Shown one piece after another: positions 21,043-32,130 of a stretch of DNA of 64,000 nucleotides (positions are counted from its first letter, which is position 1; every line of letters starts with the position of its first letter). The translations under genes and the position numbers were made by a program. The notes below the pieces were generated by a model, which was given only the letters and a program-made list of their open reading frames with translations, had not been told where the DNA came from and made no database searches. The stretch is taken from NCBI GenBank assembly GCA_036873135.1, contig JAPTYO010000008.1:29538761-29602760 (forward strand). The letters are read 5' to 3'. This stretch comes from Clarkia xantiana subsp. parviflora. Taxonomy: Eukaryota; Streptophyta; Magnoliopsida; Myrtales; Onagraceae.

Positions 21043-21681
21043 TTATTTCCCTACTAATAATGCAACTATCAGTCTCATACATAAGCAAAATATGATAAAA
21101 CGATACATTCTATGAAGTCGCTTCAGTTTTGCATCGGCTTCACTTAACATTCTCTCAGACCTGGCTGCAATCCTAGCTGAATGGGAACACATGCCATCTG
21201 GAACCCACATGAAAAAGCCGCAACCAAGGTCCTTCCCCTAAAACATGAACAAACAAGATGACATAACCAATTGGACGACAGTTAATTCAATTTTGAACTT
21301 CTCTCAACTTTAATTAATCAACATTACAGTAAAAGTTAATAAATTGCAGAATACACAATTGCTAGGGCTGACCAAAACCCTAAAAGTACACTACTTTTGC
21401 AGAAATTTCGGATTTGAACACAAATTGAGCTTCAATTAGTCTTAATCGACACTATTTGAGGATAATATAACAAGACCCAGACCCAATTACTGTAAAGGAT
21501 TGCTTACATTGTAAAAAGGGCAGCCATAGAACCTGCGACCGAAGTTGTCCGATGTCCACGATGTTCTAACAACAGCAATGACGCCGTGTTCACAGTAAAT
21601 GGGCTCCGCGAAGTCGCAACCACGAGTCCTTGTCGAAATTGGAAGGTTCCGTCTCGCCGAGCTGGAAGAAGAAGACGCCAT
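21043..21681 (-). CDS. GRF-type zinc-finger protein carried by the MULE (2 exons, 122 aa)
   Basis: Exon 1 is 21681-21508 (58 codons), with donor AAT|GTAAGC. Exon 2 is 21237-21043 (64 codons plus stop), with acceptor TTTTAG. Both junctions are phase 0, so the frame is intact. After a Ser-rich start the protein has YCEHG (residues 29-33), then RTSWTSDNFGRRFYGCP with the GRRF signature, and GCGFFMW (63-69). These are the Cys/His ligands and aromatic residues of a GRF zinc finger. The first Cys-x-Cys is Cys-x-His here. A hydrophobic segment near residues 107-120 resembles the C-terminal membrane helix found in many small plant GRF proteins. It begins about 360 bp inside the MULE end and faces the transposase gene. 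GRF fingers bind nucleic acid, often single-stranded DNA; a role in transposition is inference. Confidence 0.75.
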
Positions 21682-21919
21682 AATGTGAAGAACCCTAATT
21701 TTTTTTCTTCAGAACCTGTTCTTCCTCTTCCTTCTTCTAATCTACACTCATGTTTCTATTCTTGAAGTGAAGGCACGTGATATTGCACGGTTTTGTTATA
21801 ATTTGAGCATATGGGTATTTTAGTCATTTCAAGTCTACTTAAAATTATTAATAAAATTGGTGAAAATATTTAAGGGGGCAATAAAGTCATTTCACCGAAT
21901 TCTATCTAATTTAACAGTT

Positions 21920-22046
21920 TTTTTGGACGAAAAACCAAATTTTAAAAAAATTGAAACCTTGGACACTTTATTTTAACAAATAAATCTTCAGACATCTAAT
22001 TTTAAAATAGGGCAAACCTTAGACAGTTTTTTAGTTATTAACCCTA
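21920..22046. repeat. Right terminal inverted repeat of the MULE
   Basis: Read inward from 22046 it begins GGGTTAATAACTAAAAAACT. It follows the MITE terminal repeat (1993-2548) for about 120 bp with scattered differences, including the AAAATTAG(G/A)TGTCTGAAG core. Confidence 0.75.
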
Positions 22047-22364
22047 ATTAATATGAGTTGGTACTGTTAAGCTAATGCAAACCATTTCGAATTTTTTATG
22101 GAACTTGCTTTTATCTTCTTCCTCTTGAATTCTACAATGCACTTCTACTTAATAGTATATTATCTCACAAATTCCTTTAAATTCATGTTTTCCATAGATT
22201 TGGATATTTGTTTTATACATATATATAAGATTACTTTTTTCACGTTTTTACCCTCGATCGTATTAGATATATCTAATACATGTTTCTTTTATTTATATTT
22301 GAGATGTAAGTTTAACATTGTTCCTTGCAGAAGGATGCATGAGGATGCGAATCTGTATTACAAT
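22047..22364 (+). other. AT-rich flank with an exon-like remnant
   Basis: Mostly AT-rich. TTCCTTGCAG at 22321-22330 looks like a splice acceptor, and the sequence after it continues beyond the hAT at 23245 (IANKIENTYEAPEEF in one frame). It may be an exon of an old gene cut by the hAT. I do not recognise the protein. The ORF at 22098-22460 has no domain and runs into the hAT. Confidence 0.3.
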
Positions 22365-23236
22365 CAGTGTTATCAGAACCGGACCGGACCGGCGGTCCGA
22401 CCGGGTTCGAATCGGAACCGGTACCCCCAACGGTTAGGTTCGAGCAAATCCGGAGGATGAAGGCAAACTCCGTTCGGAAGTCTTATTTTCGGAGAACCGG
22501 ACGGTTCTGAGCGGACCGGGTAGTCCGCCGGTTCGATACTATCCCATTAAAAAAAATTCTAAGACAATTTGTCAACCCTAGATCAAGTCACAGCCGCCTC
22601 CATTCATCTTCACTGCCATCCCCTACCCAGAAGACTTCATCACCGGCGAGAGACAAAGCGTCACGACGGCGATTATGCAGTGGCCGACGATTTCTTGATG
22701 GCCTGCGCCATCCCCTCCGTGTCTCTGCATTTTCGGCGTCTTCTTTGGCTGTTACGGTCAGCCAGCGACATGAAAGAGCAAGCAAAGTCATTACCAGATC
22801 TTGAAAAAATTAGCACATCTCATGCTATAAGGAATCCTTTAGCTATGCATAACCCTATATGTCGGGGAGAGGAAGAAAATAAAGAAAGGGAAGAGAGGAG
22901 GAACTTAGGAAGATAAGGAAATTTGTTTACAGGAGGGAGAAGAAGGAAGTTACCAAGTGACTTATCATCAGGAGGGACAATTGAAGTTGATGTGGAGCGA
23001 GCGATAGAGGATTGGTGTGGAGCGATGGAGGATTGATGTGGAGTGAAGTTTGAAGATGTTGAGCGATGGAGTGAAAGCTTGAGGATGTGGACATGGAAGT
23101 GTCTGGATCTGGGAAGGCCATGATTTCTGGGTGAGGTGTGCAAACTTCAACAGACCGGTCGGACCGGGTTCGAACCTGGTCGAACCGTGAACCGTAGCCA
23201 TGACCGGTCCGACATCCGGTCCGGTTCTGATAACTG
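22365..23236. mobile_element. hAT-type non-autonomous element (872 bp)
   Basis: The left end CAGTGTTATCAGAACCGGAC and the right end read inward, CAGTTATCAGAACCGGAC, are inverted repeats of hAT style. Both are followed by CCGGTCCGACCGG-rich subterminal sequence. A perfect 8-bp duplication ATTACAAT flanks it (22357-22364 and 23237-23244). No transposase is present. The middle (about 22570-22770) is GC-richer, gene-like sequence that could be a captured 5' exon, but it encodes nothing I recognise. Confidence 0.92.
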
Positions 23237-23244
23237 ATTACAAT

Positions 23245-23826
23245 AGCCAACAAAATTGAAAATACATATGAAGCACCTGAAGAGTTCCGGGTTAACCTTC
23301 TTCATAAACGTGGATATAGGCAATGATATGAAGCTCACTTACGATAACTTTGTTGCGTATGCTGTCATCAATGTTATTAATTTGTACTTACATCTTCAAC
23401 GATTATTTATATGTGTTTTATACTTAAGAATAATACCCTTACATGTCGAACCCAATTATTATGTGTTATATAGATTTGTGCAATGTACGTGTCGAAAATT
23501 CTAGTATATATATATATATATATATATATGTTCTTTTTACCGAAATAATTTTGATTCGATTAGAACGCACAATAACCTCTGAGTCCTGATCTCTCAACTA
23601 CGCACTCTAATGTACGCTCAGTTTGAGTATATCCCATTAATAATAACATTCTAAAAGACACTGATAATAGAAGTAAATAACATTATTATTCATCACATAT
23701 AATTATTCAAATTCCAAGATTTACTGAAATCCTCCTCCTCCACTTGTAGATTCATATCTAAAGTTATGAAATGGCCGAGGCATTAGCCCATTGAACTCAT
23801 AACTAGAATAAGATTGATTAAACCCA
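23245..23826. other. Non-coding stretch between hAT and the MADS gene
   Basis: It starts with the exon-like remnant continued from 22364, then AT-rich DNA with a TA microsatellite (23503-23530). From 23700 it is likely the 3' flank of the MADS gene. No gene is seen. Confidence 0.5.
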
Positions 23827-24324
23827 TTAATCACACCACGACTCGAGCTTGGCTTGTGCCTCCAATTTCATCTGCAATTCTTTGAGCAAAGCATCAAGAC
23901 GAATGAGTTGTTCCTTATTCAACTCATCAATATCTTGACACCACAAACATTCGTCTTTTATCTCTTTCATCTTCTGATTGAGTTCCGCATTGCGCTTCTT
24001 TGCTACTTCCAGCTGACTCATTAACTGCTCGTACCTAAAGTTGAGCTCTTGACCGTCTTCACTGCTTCTGGCCTCCATATACGGTGATATTTTGTCAGGT
24101 TGAGGTTCAGTGTTGTCTCCAGAAAGGAACTGCTCTATGATCTTTTTTGCATTAGGATGTGCAAAGCAGTAGACTTTCTTGCTCGGAGAGAACACAATAA
24201 GCAACACCTTGGCGCCGAGGGCGCATAATTCAGTGGCTTCCTTGAAGAGATCTAAGCGAAGCTTAGAAAAGGTGCCTTTGAGGTTCTTCTTGTTTTCTAA
24301 CTTGGCCCTTTGTACTCTCGGCAT
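23827..24324 (-). CDS. Type I (M-alpha, AGL62-like) MADS-box protein, 165 aa
   Basis: Start chosen at 24324: the open frame reaches 24363, but a splice acceptor (TTTTTCAG) lies between and MPRVQRAKLENKKN fits a MADS start. Residues 1-60 form a MADS domain: GTFSKLR then LFKEATELC, VLLIVFSPSKKVYCFAHP. The FAHP/FGHP-type end and the short single-exon CDS point to the M-alpha type I group, whose members such as AGL62 and AGL61 act in the female gametophyte and endosperm. Residues 100-160 are a Glu/Lys-rich coiled coil that may mediate dimers. Oddities: the usual FSKRR is FSKLR, and one residue is missing in the ELC-LC-AEV region, so DNA binding may be altered. It may be a fast-evolving gene or a young pseudogene with an open frame. 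Confidence 0.85.
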   Translation of the reverse strand: MPRVQRAKLENKKNLKGTFSKLRLDLFKEATELCALGAKVLLIVFSPSKKVYCFAHPNAKKIIEQFLSGDNTEPQPDKISPYMEARSSEDGQELNFRYEQLMSQLEVAKKRNAELNQKMKEIKDECLWCQDIDELNKEQLIRLDALLKELQMKLEAQAKLESWCD

Positions 24325-24342
24325 GGTTGTTTGATATGCTTC

Positions 24343-24415
24343 CTGAAAAAGAATAAAAACCATAAAATTTGAGAAAATAAATTATGGAAATGAATGAAAC
24401 ACAATGAACTTACAA
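24343..24415 (-). other. 5'-UTR intron of the MADS gene
   Basis: On the minus strand the donor is CTT|GTAAGTTC and the acceptor TTTTTCAG|GAAGC, about 73 nt apart. The ATG follows 19 nt after the acceptor. Type I MADS genes usually lack introns in the coding part, so a leader intron is plausible. Confidence 0.45.
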
Positions 24416-24490
24416 GATAGAGATTATCTCAAATGTATATCAATGAGTAATGAGGCGATGATTGCATGGAATGGAGAAAATGCAAGGAGT

Positions 24491-24496
24491 TTTATA
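24491..24496 (-). promoter_or_regulatory. TATA box of the MADS gene
   Basis: TATAAA on the minus strand (context CATCTATAAAACTCC) lies about 170 bp upstream of the ATG and about 75 bp upstream of the 5'-UTR intron donor. It is well placed for a start site near 24465. Confidence 0.5.
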
Positions 24497-24499
24497 GAT

Positions 24500-25072
24500 G
24501 CAAAATCCAATGTAGTCAAATATTACATTTATGGAAATAGTTGGAGGTTGCCTTAATTTTGTTGTGGTTGAATCAGTTGCCTTATATGCTATATTAGTCA
24601 ATACTAAAATTGAACCAATTACTAAATTGTAAAATGTCTTAGTCAAAGAATTTATAAATTCAAACATTATTAAATTCGAACTTCAATTTACTACTAAAAA
24701 TTATATATTAGGTGAATAATAGTATATTAGGTGAATAATAGTATATTGGCCAAAAATAATAATAGTATATTATGGAGGTTTCTAGAAAGAGAGGCGGAGA
24801 AAAAGATTTGCGAATAAGCGGAAACCCTAGTGAACAGAAGATGAAGAGTGTTAAAAGGGATTATCAGATTAGTTCATTCGCTTAATATCTCTCCTGTTTA
24901 AATACCTAATTAACTAAAGAAAAATATCAATTACGTCCTTTTGGATAGTCAAAGTATGGCTAATCCTAGTAGTGGCTTCTTCTGGTTCTCGCCCAGGTGT
25001 CTCTCTGGAGTTTGAAACTTTATTGAGCTAGCTTTCTCTTCTTGAAGGAACTGTCTTGGTGGAACCTGAGAA
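24500..25072. other. Intergenic, no gene seen
   Basis: AT-rich upstream region of the MADS gene with a short tandem repeat near 24706-24745 (TATATTAGGTGAATAATAG). Small ORFs lack domains. Confidence 0.5.
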
Positions 25073-25512
25073 TGTTGGGGGTTTTTCCCATGACTCCACT
25101 CTGAAGCTTAAATTAGTATAATTGTATTGAAACTATGAATCTTGTAAATCAATGTAAACGTCTTACTATTTATAGAAGGTTTTGAACCGACTTTGTGGCG
25201 GTTTTACATTCCTATGAGGGTTTGCTTGTGATTGGCTATTGAGGGCGGTGGCCGCCTTTTTCTGATTTGAGAAATCAGTGAGAAGTGAGTTAGAAGGTGA
25301 CAAGCCAGTCTCCACCTCACCTTTATTTAGGAGAGTGGGTTTCCTTCAAGTCGGTACTGAACCGGTCACCACTCCACAAGGATGGTACTTTGGGTACCAT
25401 CCTTGTGGATATATAGTTTGGCGTAGACTGAAGCATTTCCCTTCAAAGTATTTCTTCCGTGATCCTTTGCTATTCGTCAACTTTGGCTTAATATTTCATC
25501 ATGGTTCCAACA
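25073..25512 (-). mobile_element. Lone LTR of a Ty3-like element (440 bp)
   Basis: Ends TGTTGGGGG...GGTTCCAACA. On the minus strand a purine-rich CTGGGGCAAA (25513-25522) directly precedes TGTTGGAACC, so this is a 3' LTR of a minus-strand element. It resembles the PPT-LTR junction of the Tat element at 10200. About 115 bp of internal sequence remain before copia LTR sequence begins at 25627. No partner LTR is in the window. Confidence 0.6.
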
Positions 25513-25626
25513 TTTGCCCCAGAGACATTTGTCGTTAACTTTTTTTTCCCCTTAAAAAGAGGAGTAGGCGTGTGTTGAGTACTCTTTTAACAGGAACCTG
25601 TCGTGACGTTGGCTTGTAGATCGTTC

Positions 25627-26265
25627 TCTTGGATTACGGGGCTAAATACTACGGAAACTTAAATACGGTACATGCTAGTAATCACGATTACGTAGCGGAA
25701 GAAGTGCACATACCTTAATCGCTTTCCGTAGTCCCAAGATCTTGCTGAGGGAGTTCTCGATCCACCGGACAGAACCCGTAGAGGTTCTTATAAAGGAAGC
25801 CCTACACGGTATAGTCTCCACGACTAAGCCTCTGATCAATTTTTGATAGGGACAGATCTCCAGAGTGTCTGCTCAAAGCAAATTGGCACACCCTTGGTGG
25901 AAAAGGTGGTTCGGCCGAACTAGGGTTATTTAGGGATGAGTGTTTTCTCTCAGATTACTACAAAGGAGGAATTATGATCCAACATAATAAAACCCCTAAC
26001 ACCCTCTATTTATAGGAGTAGCAAAGTGGACAAAAGTCCACTTTGCCCACTTACTAGTTTCGGCCGACCTAGTGTATAAGGGAGGCCCAATTTAGGGCCT
26101 CTCATGTCAATTGGGATTTGGGTCTAGCCCAGTTTCCCTAATGTGACATTTATCAAATTGTCTCAGGTAACATAAACATATTAATGGGCTTCTATTTACG
26201 ACGCCTAATTACCATATGCTAACAGCTCCCACTCCCCGGAATGGGAGGGTGCCTGTTAATGTATT
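25627..26265 (-). mobile_element. Copia LTR copy 1 with 41 bp of internal sequence
   Basis: 25627-26224 matches the other three LTR copies along its length. Shared blocks include GTAATCACTACGGAA-like starts, GTTCGGCCGAACTAG, GTCCACTTTGCCC and the GCTAACA end. 26225-26265 repeats the PPT side of the next copy (CTCCCACTCCCCGGAATGGG). The first two bases are TC rather than TG. Confidence 0.75.
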
Positions 26266-26830
26266 TGTTAGATTGCGGGGAGTAATCACTACGGAAACTA
26301 AAACCATGGCACATGCAAGTAATCAAAATTACGAAGTGGAAGATTCGAACATACCTCTGCAGTAGTCCGTAGTCCTAAGATCTTTGCAGGAGGAAGTTCA
26401 CGATCCTCCGGTCGGCACCCGTAGGGTTCTTGTGAAGGAAGCCCTACGTGGTATATTCTTTACAGCAAAGCCTCCGATCGATTCCTTGCAAGGGACAGAT
26501 CTCCGGAGTGTTTGCTAGGTTCGGCCGAATATGGTGTCTTTGGGGGGGAGGGTTTTCTCACAAAACACCACTTAAAGGGAATTGTGATTAACCCTAATGA
26601 AACCCCTAACTCCCCATATATATAGAAGGAATAAAGTGGACAAAAGTCCACTTTACCCCCTCATTAATTTCGGCCGGCCATGATAGTATAGGGAGGAAAT
26701 TTTGGGCCTCTCATGTCAATTGGGATTTGGGTCTGGCCCAATATCCTAATGTGACATGTACTCAATTAACTTAGGTAACATATACATATAATGAGCTTCC
26801 ATTTACGACGCCCATCACCAAATGCTTACA
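26266..26830 (-). repeat. Copia LTR copy 2 (3' LTR)
   Basis: 565 bp, TGTTAG...CTTACA on the plus strand. It is followed at 26831 by GCTCCCACTCGCCGG, whose reverse complement is the polypurine tract. Confidence 0.85.
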
Positions 26831-27964
26831 GCTCCCACTCGCCGGAATGGGAGGGTGCCTGTTAATGTATTGTCGTCCAAATCTTCATCAACATTTCACT
26901 CCTTCGATCTCGTCCTTTGCTTCTGAATAGTTCATACGAGGTTTGCCGTGCGACCGGCGGACACGACGGGCAACGTGCAACTCATCTGTTAGGAGTGTTG
27001 TAGCACCCGCGGAATGCTGATTCCCGTTTCTATTAATCAACATGTTATAAACAACATTTATATTGTGTCGTGCTGTATCCAAGGTCAACTGATAATTATC
27101 TTTTTGTCTAGTTTCTTCATAGGAACACTTCTCCAAGGCATCCGTACAAGTATTCACAACCTTCAACTAATATACGGTTGGTGGCCGCCTAGTGAACACA
27201 AGAGTCAGTGAATTACATGTGAACATGACCATGCCTCTCGCTCATATCCTTCGTCAAACCCAATCGGTTTCCAAAGACGTGGTCACTGGGCCTTTTTGTT
27301 CAGCACTACGCTCGTACGCCGGGAAGCAAACATTGAGCCTGACCTTAGATATGAGTTCCGAGTCCGTGAAGATACTTTGGGTGCCTCTTCATAAGGCTCC
27401 CGGGATCACTCAAACGCTCGAGGTGAAGAAGTTTGCACCCGCCAGAATCACGAGGATTCTTTCCTAGCACAACCGAGTTGTGACCCCGTGGTCGAACGTG
27501 GCACGCATAGTATGAAGCACGCTTCGATAGCATACCTGAACGTTTAAGTTTAAAGGAATGGGATATGTCAAATCATGCTATCGCAGATTTTCATCTGGCC
27601 CATAATGAGGATTAATGACGAACAAGTTCATCACGACGATGTGCAAAACGAAGATCATGTCGAGTTACTTCGACACTAGATGATCGTTCTGCGTAATCTG
27701 GTTTATCCCCTGATTCTTAGCCAGCCTTTCTTAGTAGAGGCCTTCATCCACCGCAAGACGACCGTACCTATGTGATGAGGCAAAGCCCACATTCGACATA
27801 GTTTTGGCAGAGGATTGCGTCCTCCTACGACTTAGTTTATAGACCGAAAATTTGATGTAATCAAAACATTATGACGTCGATTGATCATAAACTCAGTTGC
27901 AATTCTTTCTCTTACAAAATGTAACTTTCTAATATCAAAATGTTATCACAGATACACGCCACTT

Positions 27965-28260
27965 CTAAACCCTACGCAATCCAAGCAGTTTTACATGCTT
28001 TTCGAATATCTCCTTGCGTAGTGGTTTAGTTAATAGGTCCGCAATGATGTTATCAGTGGACAAGTATTCCATCGAGGAGGAATGCAGTCGTTATACTCAT
28101 TTGGTGAGGTTCGTAATCGAAACCAGTAACCAGGACAATGAATGGCCCTACACCGTGGTTTTACGCACAGGTGACGAGTATGTTTCGTCAAAGTCTACTC
28201 CGTGAAGTTGGGTATAGACTTTCGCAACGAGTCGAGTTGTGTATAGCTCGACCTTTTCCA
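27965..28260 (-). pseudogene. Copia pol remnant: RT start joined to RNase H end
   Basis: The minus-strand sequence first reads an RT block (RLVAKVYTQLHGVDFDETYS, about 28245-28160), then YEPHQMSITTAFLL. It then passes directly into ADLLTKPLRKE and the terminal LGLRR before the stop at 27967-27965. In copia pol these blocks lie several hundred residues apart, so most of RT and RNase H, including the YVDD site, is deleted. Stops and frame changes interrupt it. Confidence 0.75.
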
Positions 28261-28599
28261 TCAGTGGTGAGCCTTCTTTCAAGACTCACCTAATCCTTAT
28301 GTCCCTATGGTTAGCATGTAAATCAACTATAGACTTTAATGGCTTTCATTCAGGCGATCTCTCTCATTTATCATTTTCTTCCATTTCTCCACTTGAGGTC
28401 TTTCCAATGCATGCCAACAGTTGTTAGAGTGAGGTTGTCACTCTTCCAGATGGGATTCTTCTTTAGAGAAGTTTGATGCCTTTGACTTTCATCTAGGCTT
28501 GATCATCCAGTATATGAGGCTTAATATTTCTCCCACTCTGAATAATGCCTCTTATCAGAGCATTTCTTCCAATAGGGATCAATTCTCCCACTCGAGATG

Positions 28600-28807
28600 A
28601 TGCTTCTCATCGGAGCATCACTTCACTTGGGTACAAGAGGAGTGCATTAACCATAACCGACAACTTTCCTTGTACGACTTCTTGGTCTCGGATTTTTACT
28701 TCCAAGATAAATTCCTTGATCGCTAGGATCTGGAACCAAGTTTGTCGGATCACTCCCACTGGGAACAATAGGTAGTATAGGTAGTTGTGGTATTCTTGGT
28801 TTAGCAT
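28600..28807 (-). pseudogene. Decayed copia pol, integrase-RT linker region
   Basis: A 67-codon frame and an overlapping Pro/Ser/Arg-rich frame (PRPRSRTRK) upstream of the RT remnant would fit the variable linker between integrase and RT. There is no catalytic motif, so the assignment rests on position. Confidence 0.3.
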
Positions 28808-30331
28808 TACGTTAACCAGGTTTTACTTGATTCGTCCAACAGCAATAGTGATTACTTGTGGTAGGTGATTAGACCTCCCACTCGATTTATTATGAAAATG
28901 TTTCCATTATCATTTACCATGTCATTCACTTGTGTTGCTGGTTCAAATCTCTCCCACTCGAATTAAGTGGGACCTGATGTCGGTAAAACCTCTTCTGTCT
29001 GATTAAGACTCATGTTTATGCATCCGAAAGTTCGTCCTCAAGTATGTAATGTCACATGTTTGACCACGGTCCCAAGTCTTTTAAGCTGTAAACATGTATT
29101 TTCAAAGAGTATTTACATACTCTTGTCCTAAATACGTTTTTAATGCGCAAATTAATGCCGCATGATGATATGAGTAGCTCATTATAACTCTTCAGCTTTA
29201 ATGGTGGCGTGTCTTACCGATTATAATGGAACATAGTTTTACATTAATGTGAATCATTTTCACATCATCCCATAGGGGAACGTGTGACGAAATGACTACA
29301 ACATTTATGTTTACAAACTGTGCTTATAGAAGTGTGTCAATTGATTTGAATGCTTAGCCTGACTTATCGTTCAAGGCGTACGGAAGGAAAATCGTTTAAC
29401 CGACTTAATCCTTCTTCGTTTGCTAACTTATTTAAGAGATTTTATCCCATCTCTGAACTGAGCATTTCTGGTTTTCACCTTATGCGTCAGTTGATATTTT
29501 TAAAAGGTCGTAGTAGCTTTCGAAGCCTACTTCTTACCGATGTAAACGTTATCATTAAGTTATTTCCGAACGAATGCAAACAAAAATTCAGCACATCATT
29601 ATTTTAAACACTTTTGTATTAAACTCATACTTTGAAACGATGTGTTCCTCTTTCGAGGTCCACTTGTGCTAGGCGCAACTTACCCCAGTTTAACCTTTGG
29701 TTAAATCGTTTTATTTCTGAATCTAATATAATTTAATCCTATCGGTTTCACATATGATTATCATTACAATTTATTTCATTCAATGGATTAATAATAAAGA
29801 AAGAGTTTTAATCGGTTAATTCTCAGAACGACGCAATCAATGGATTTAAATGGCATGATCTAGTCCGTAGTTTAGATGTAGGAGGAAATGTATGGATGTG
29901 CTTGATTTTGTCATTTAATAAATCAAATTTATTTTGGTTATTTACTTATTTCGGATCGATCCCGTTTTTAACCGAGTCGATTAATCTTGATAAGCATAAC
30001 ACTTTTCGAATCGAAAGGTAACTACTTTATTCAATGAAAACCGAAACAATGTATTCCAAATTCATAAATTAAACAAATAGAAAAACCAACACTGAACAAT
30101 ACTGGGGTCTCAGATCTCAAACTCGAAGCAGTCATGAAGAAGCTTGATGGACTAGATGTCTTAACCGAAATGTACCAAAAAAAAAGGTACGGATATCATG
30201 GTGAGTAAAGCACCAGATCATCGTTTAGACTTCTTTTTGCTGGGGGTTGCCAAGCATTTTAGCATACCGATGAATCTTTCATCGAATGCCTCAGGCTCCT
30301 TTGGAAAATTTCCTTCTTTCTCATATGTTTC

Positions 30332-30850
30332 CTATAGGTCCATCGTCGTCTTGATCGATTTGATCAAACACGTTAGGCCTTTCTCGTTAACAAACCATGA
30401 AAGAAGAAACATTTTCGTTACTTTCTGAGCCCGAGTCCATACGTCCAACTCATCAGCGGGATCATGATAGGCTATTATGTCGTCATCACTACATAGAATA
30501 CTGAAGTATTCCGCCATTAAGGCTCTAGCTTCAGCGGCCTTACCCTTACCGAAGCGAAGGTATATGGCACACCAAAGATGCAATGCGGTGGGTTGCATAA
30601 ACTCTTCTTTTACTTCAGTTCTCAGACGCGAGAGGATCAACTCTCGTGCATTTCGATCCTTCATCAACCTTTTCTTGCTGTTGCTTTCATGTAGGTTTTT
30701 GTATTCGTCAAAGCTCAGCCTATCTGCCGTCGGATTGACCTGATCGTCAAGATCCGCAGCGATCAGAAGATCCATAACATTATCTCTCCATGCATCGTAA
30801 TCCATGCCGTCCAGATTGCATGGCTCGTAGAACTGTACCGGGTCAGCCAT
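30332..30850 (-). pseudogene. Copia gag, N-terminal part
   Basis: Open for about 170 codons from the ATG at 30850 (a longer frame starts at 30862). It has the copia gag pattern: NLDGMDYDAWRDNVMDLL near residue 12, AADLDD, a LWCAIYLRFG block near 95, and an AEYFSIL helix. The zinc knuckle is missing and the frame ends in decayed sequence. It sits 2.2 kb after the PBS, a long leader for copia. Gag would form the particle. Confidence 0.65.
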
Positions 30851-31829
30851 GAAAACTAACACATTGATGGTTATGCAAAAATTAGATAGACAATAAAATT
30901 TTGAAAAAGAATTTCATACATAAGATATCTATTAAGATTGAATCTGACAAATAATGATTCCTTAGTCATCTAAACCAACCGACCACCAGTAAACCAATGG
31001 AAGATGACTATGAAAGAGTTCACATTATTGCCGTTTTCAATCCAATAGATCAGTCTTTTAAAAACGGGTTTAACCGCAAATCACCAGAACAAGAATTTTA
31101 AAACAAGCATACCTGATCTTCGCTTTCCCCAGGCCCTTTAGATTTTGGAAAATATTCCGATGAATTTACTCATGCATATATAATTCTACTAACCATGTAA
31201 ATCATCATACGTAAGTAACATTCATCAAACAAATCACACTCATGCTTACGCGTCATGTGTCTAATGTTCCGAGGAACTCATGCTTGCACATATAATTCTA
31301 CTTCCATGTAAATTATCAAATGCAACTACATCCTCAACATTCTAGCATACGTGTCAAACATGAAAATTCCACAACAATCATACATATTTGGCGAATGGTT
31401 TTCGGTTTTAAAATAATTTTAAACATTAGGGGGCTGATTTACAATTCATGCTTATATTCAATTACGCAACATTCTAGACATGAATCCTAGGCATTTACAA
31501 CCATCACAACATGTCTATCCTAGTGCGCATTCCATATATTTAACCAGGGCTCCGCCCACAACATGCAATGTCCAGCTAGCTGGACTATGTTAAGACAACA
31601 TTTCTAATCATGCATTAATATATATTGAATAATAAACAATTACAATTAAGCCCACTAATTATACCAGTCCCAAAAACATGTATCTCCGAGATCCATCCCC
31701 ATAATCGAAACATGGCATAAAGGTTAGTAACCCTATGAGTACTGTGTAGTCCATTTAGAGGTTCAAAAACATTTGGATTTTAAAACTTGACCTCCCTATT
31801 TTATTTAATTGACGTGAATCCGGTTTTGA

Positions 31830-32130
31830 AAATCATTTAAGTTCAATCAATTTCGGTTCGATTTGGTCCGGTTCGGTTCAGAAAATCTGGTTCGGCCCGG
31901 AAAATCCGGTTCGGTTCGGTACGGTAAATCTGGTTCGGTTCGGTCCAGTTTTAAATTTTAAAATATGGTTCGGTCCGAACTGGTCCAATAAAATAGGGTT
32001 TGGTTCGGTTCAACACACAAAAACCAGTTCGGTTAGATCCACTTAATTACCCCAGTTCGACTCAACCCGATTAGGTCGAACCGATTGAGAAAATCCAGTT
32101 CGATTTAAATCCGTCCCAGTTTGAGTTGGA
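31830..32130. repeat. Low-complexity GGTTCGG-rich segment
   Basis: Many CGGTTCGGTTCGGT and AAATCCGGTT phrases lie within the copia leader. This style is found near the ends of some hAT elements, but I see no matching inverted end or target duplication. Confidence 0.6.

Larger units (their letters stand above)
4956..22046. mobile_element. Mutator-like element (MULE), split by an 11.2-kb retrotransposon
   Basis: The unit is defined by a degenerate MULE transposase gene on the left (plus strand), a GRF zinc-finger gene on the right (minus strand), and a terminal inverted repeat at 21920-22046 matching the MITE at 1993-2548. Without the inserted retrotransposon (9502-20731) it is about 5.9 kb. 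No matching left terminal repeat is found next to 4956, so the left end is missing or replaced. Two genes facing each other recall maize MuDR (mudrA facing mudrB), although the second gene here is of a different family. Many copies of a GAAATTAGGTGTCT motif, which is also in the terminal repeat, fill its introns and centre. Confidence 0.7.

Noticed and set aside
26888..27533. ORFs of 62-92 codons on both strands next to the copia 3' LTR
   Set aside because: They lie after the pol end in the untranslated 3' region, overlap each other on opposite strands and show no domain.
31830..32130. GGTTCGG-rich block as a complete hAT element
   Set aside because: No inverted termini and no 8-bp duplication could be found at its edges.
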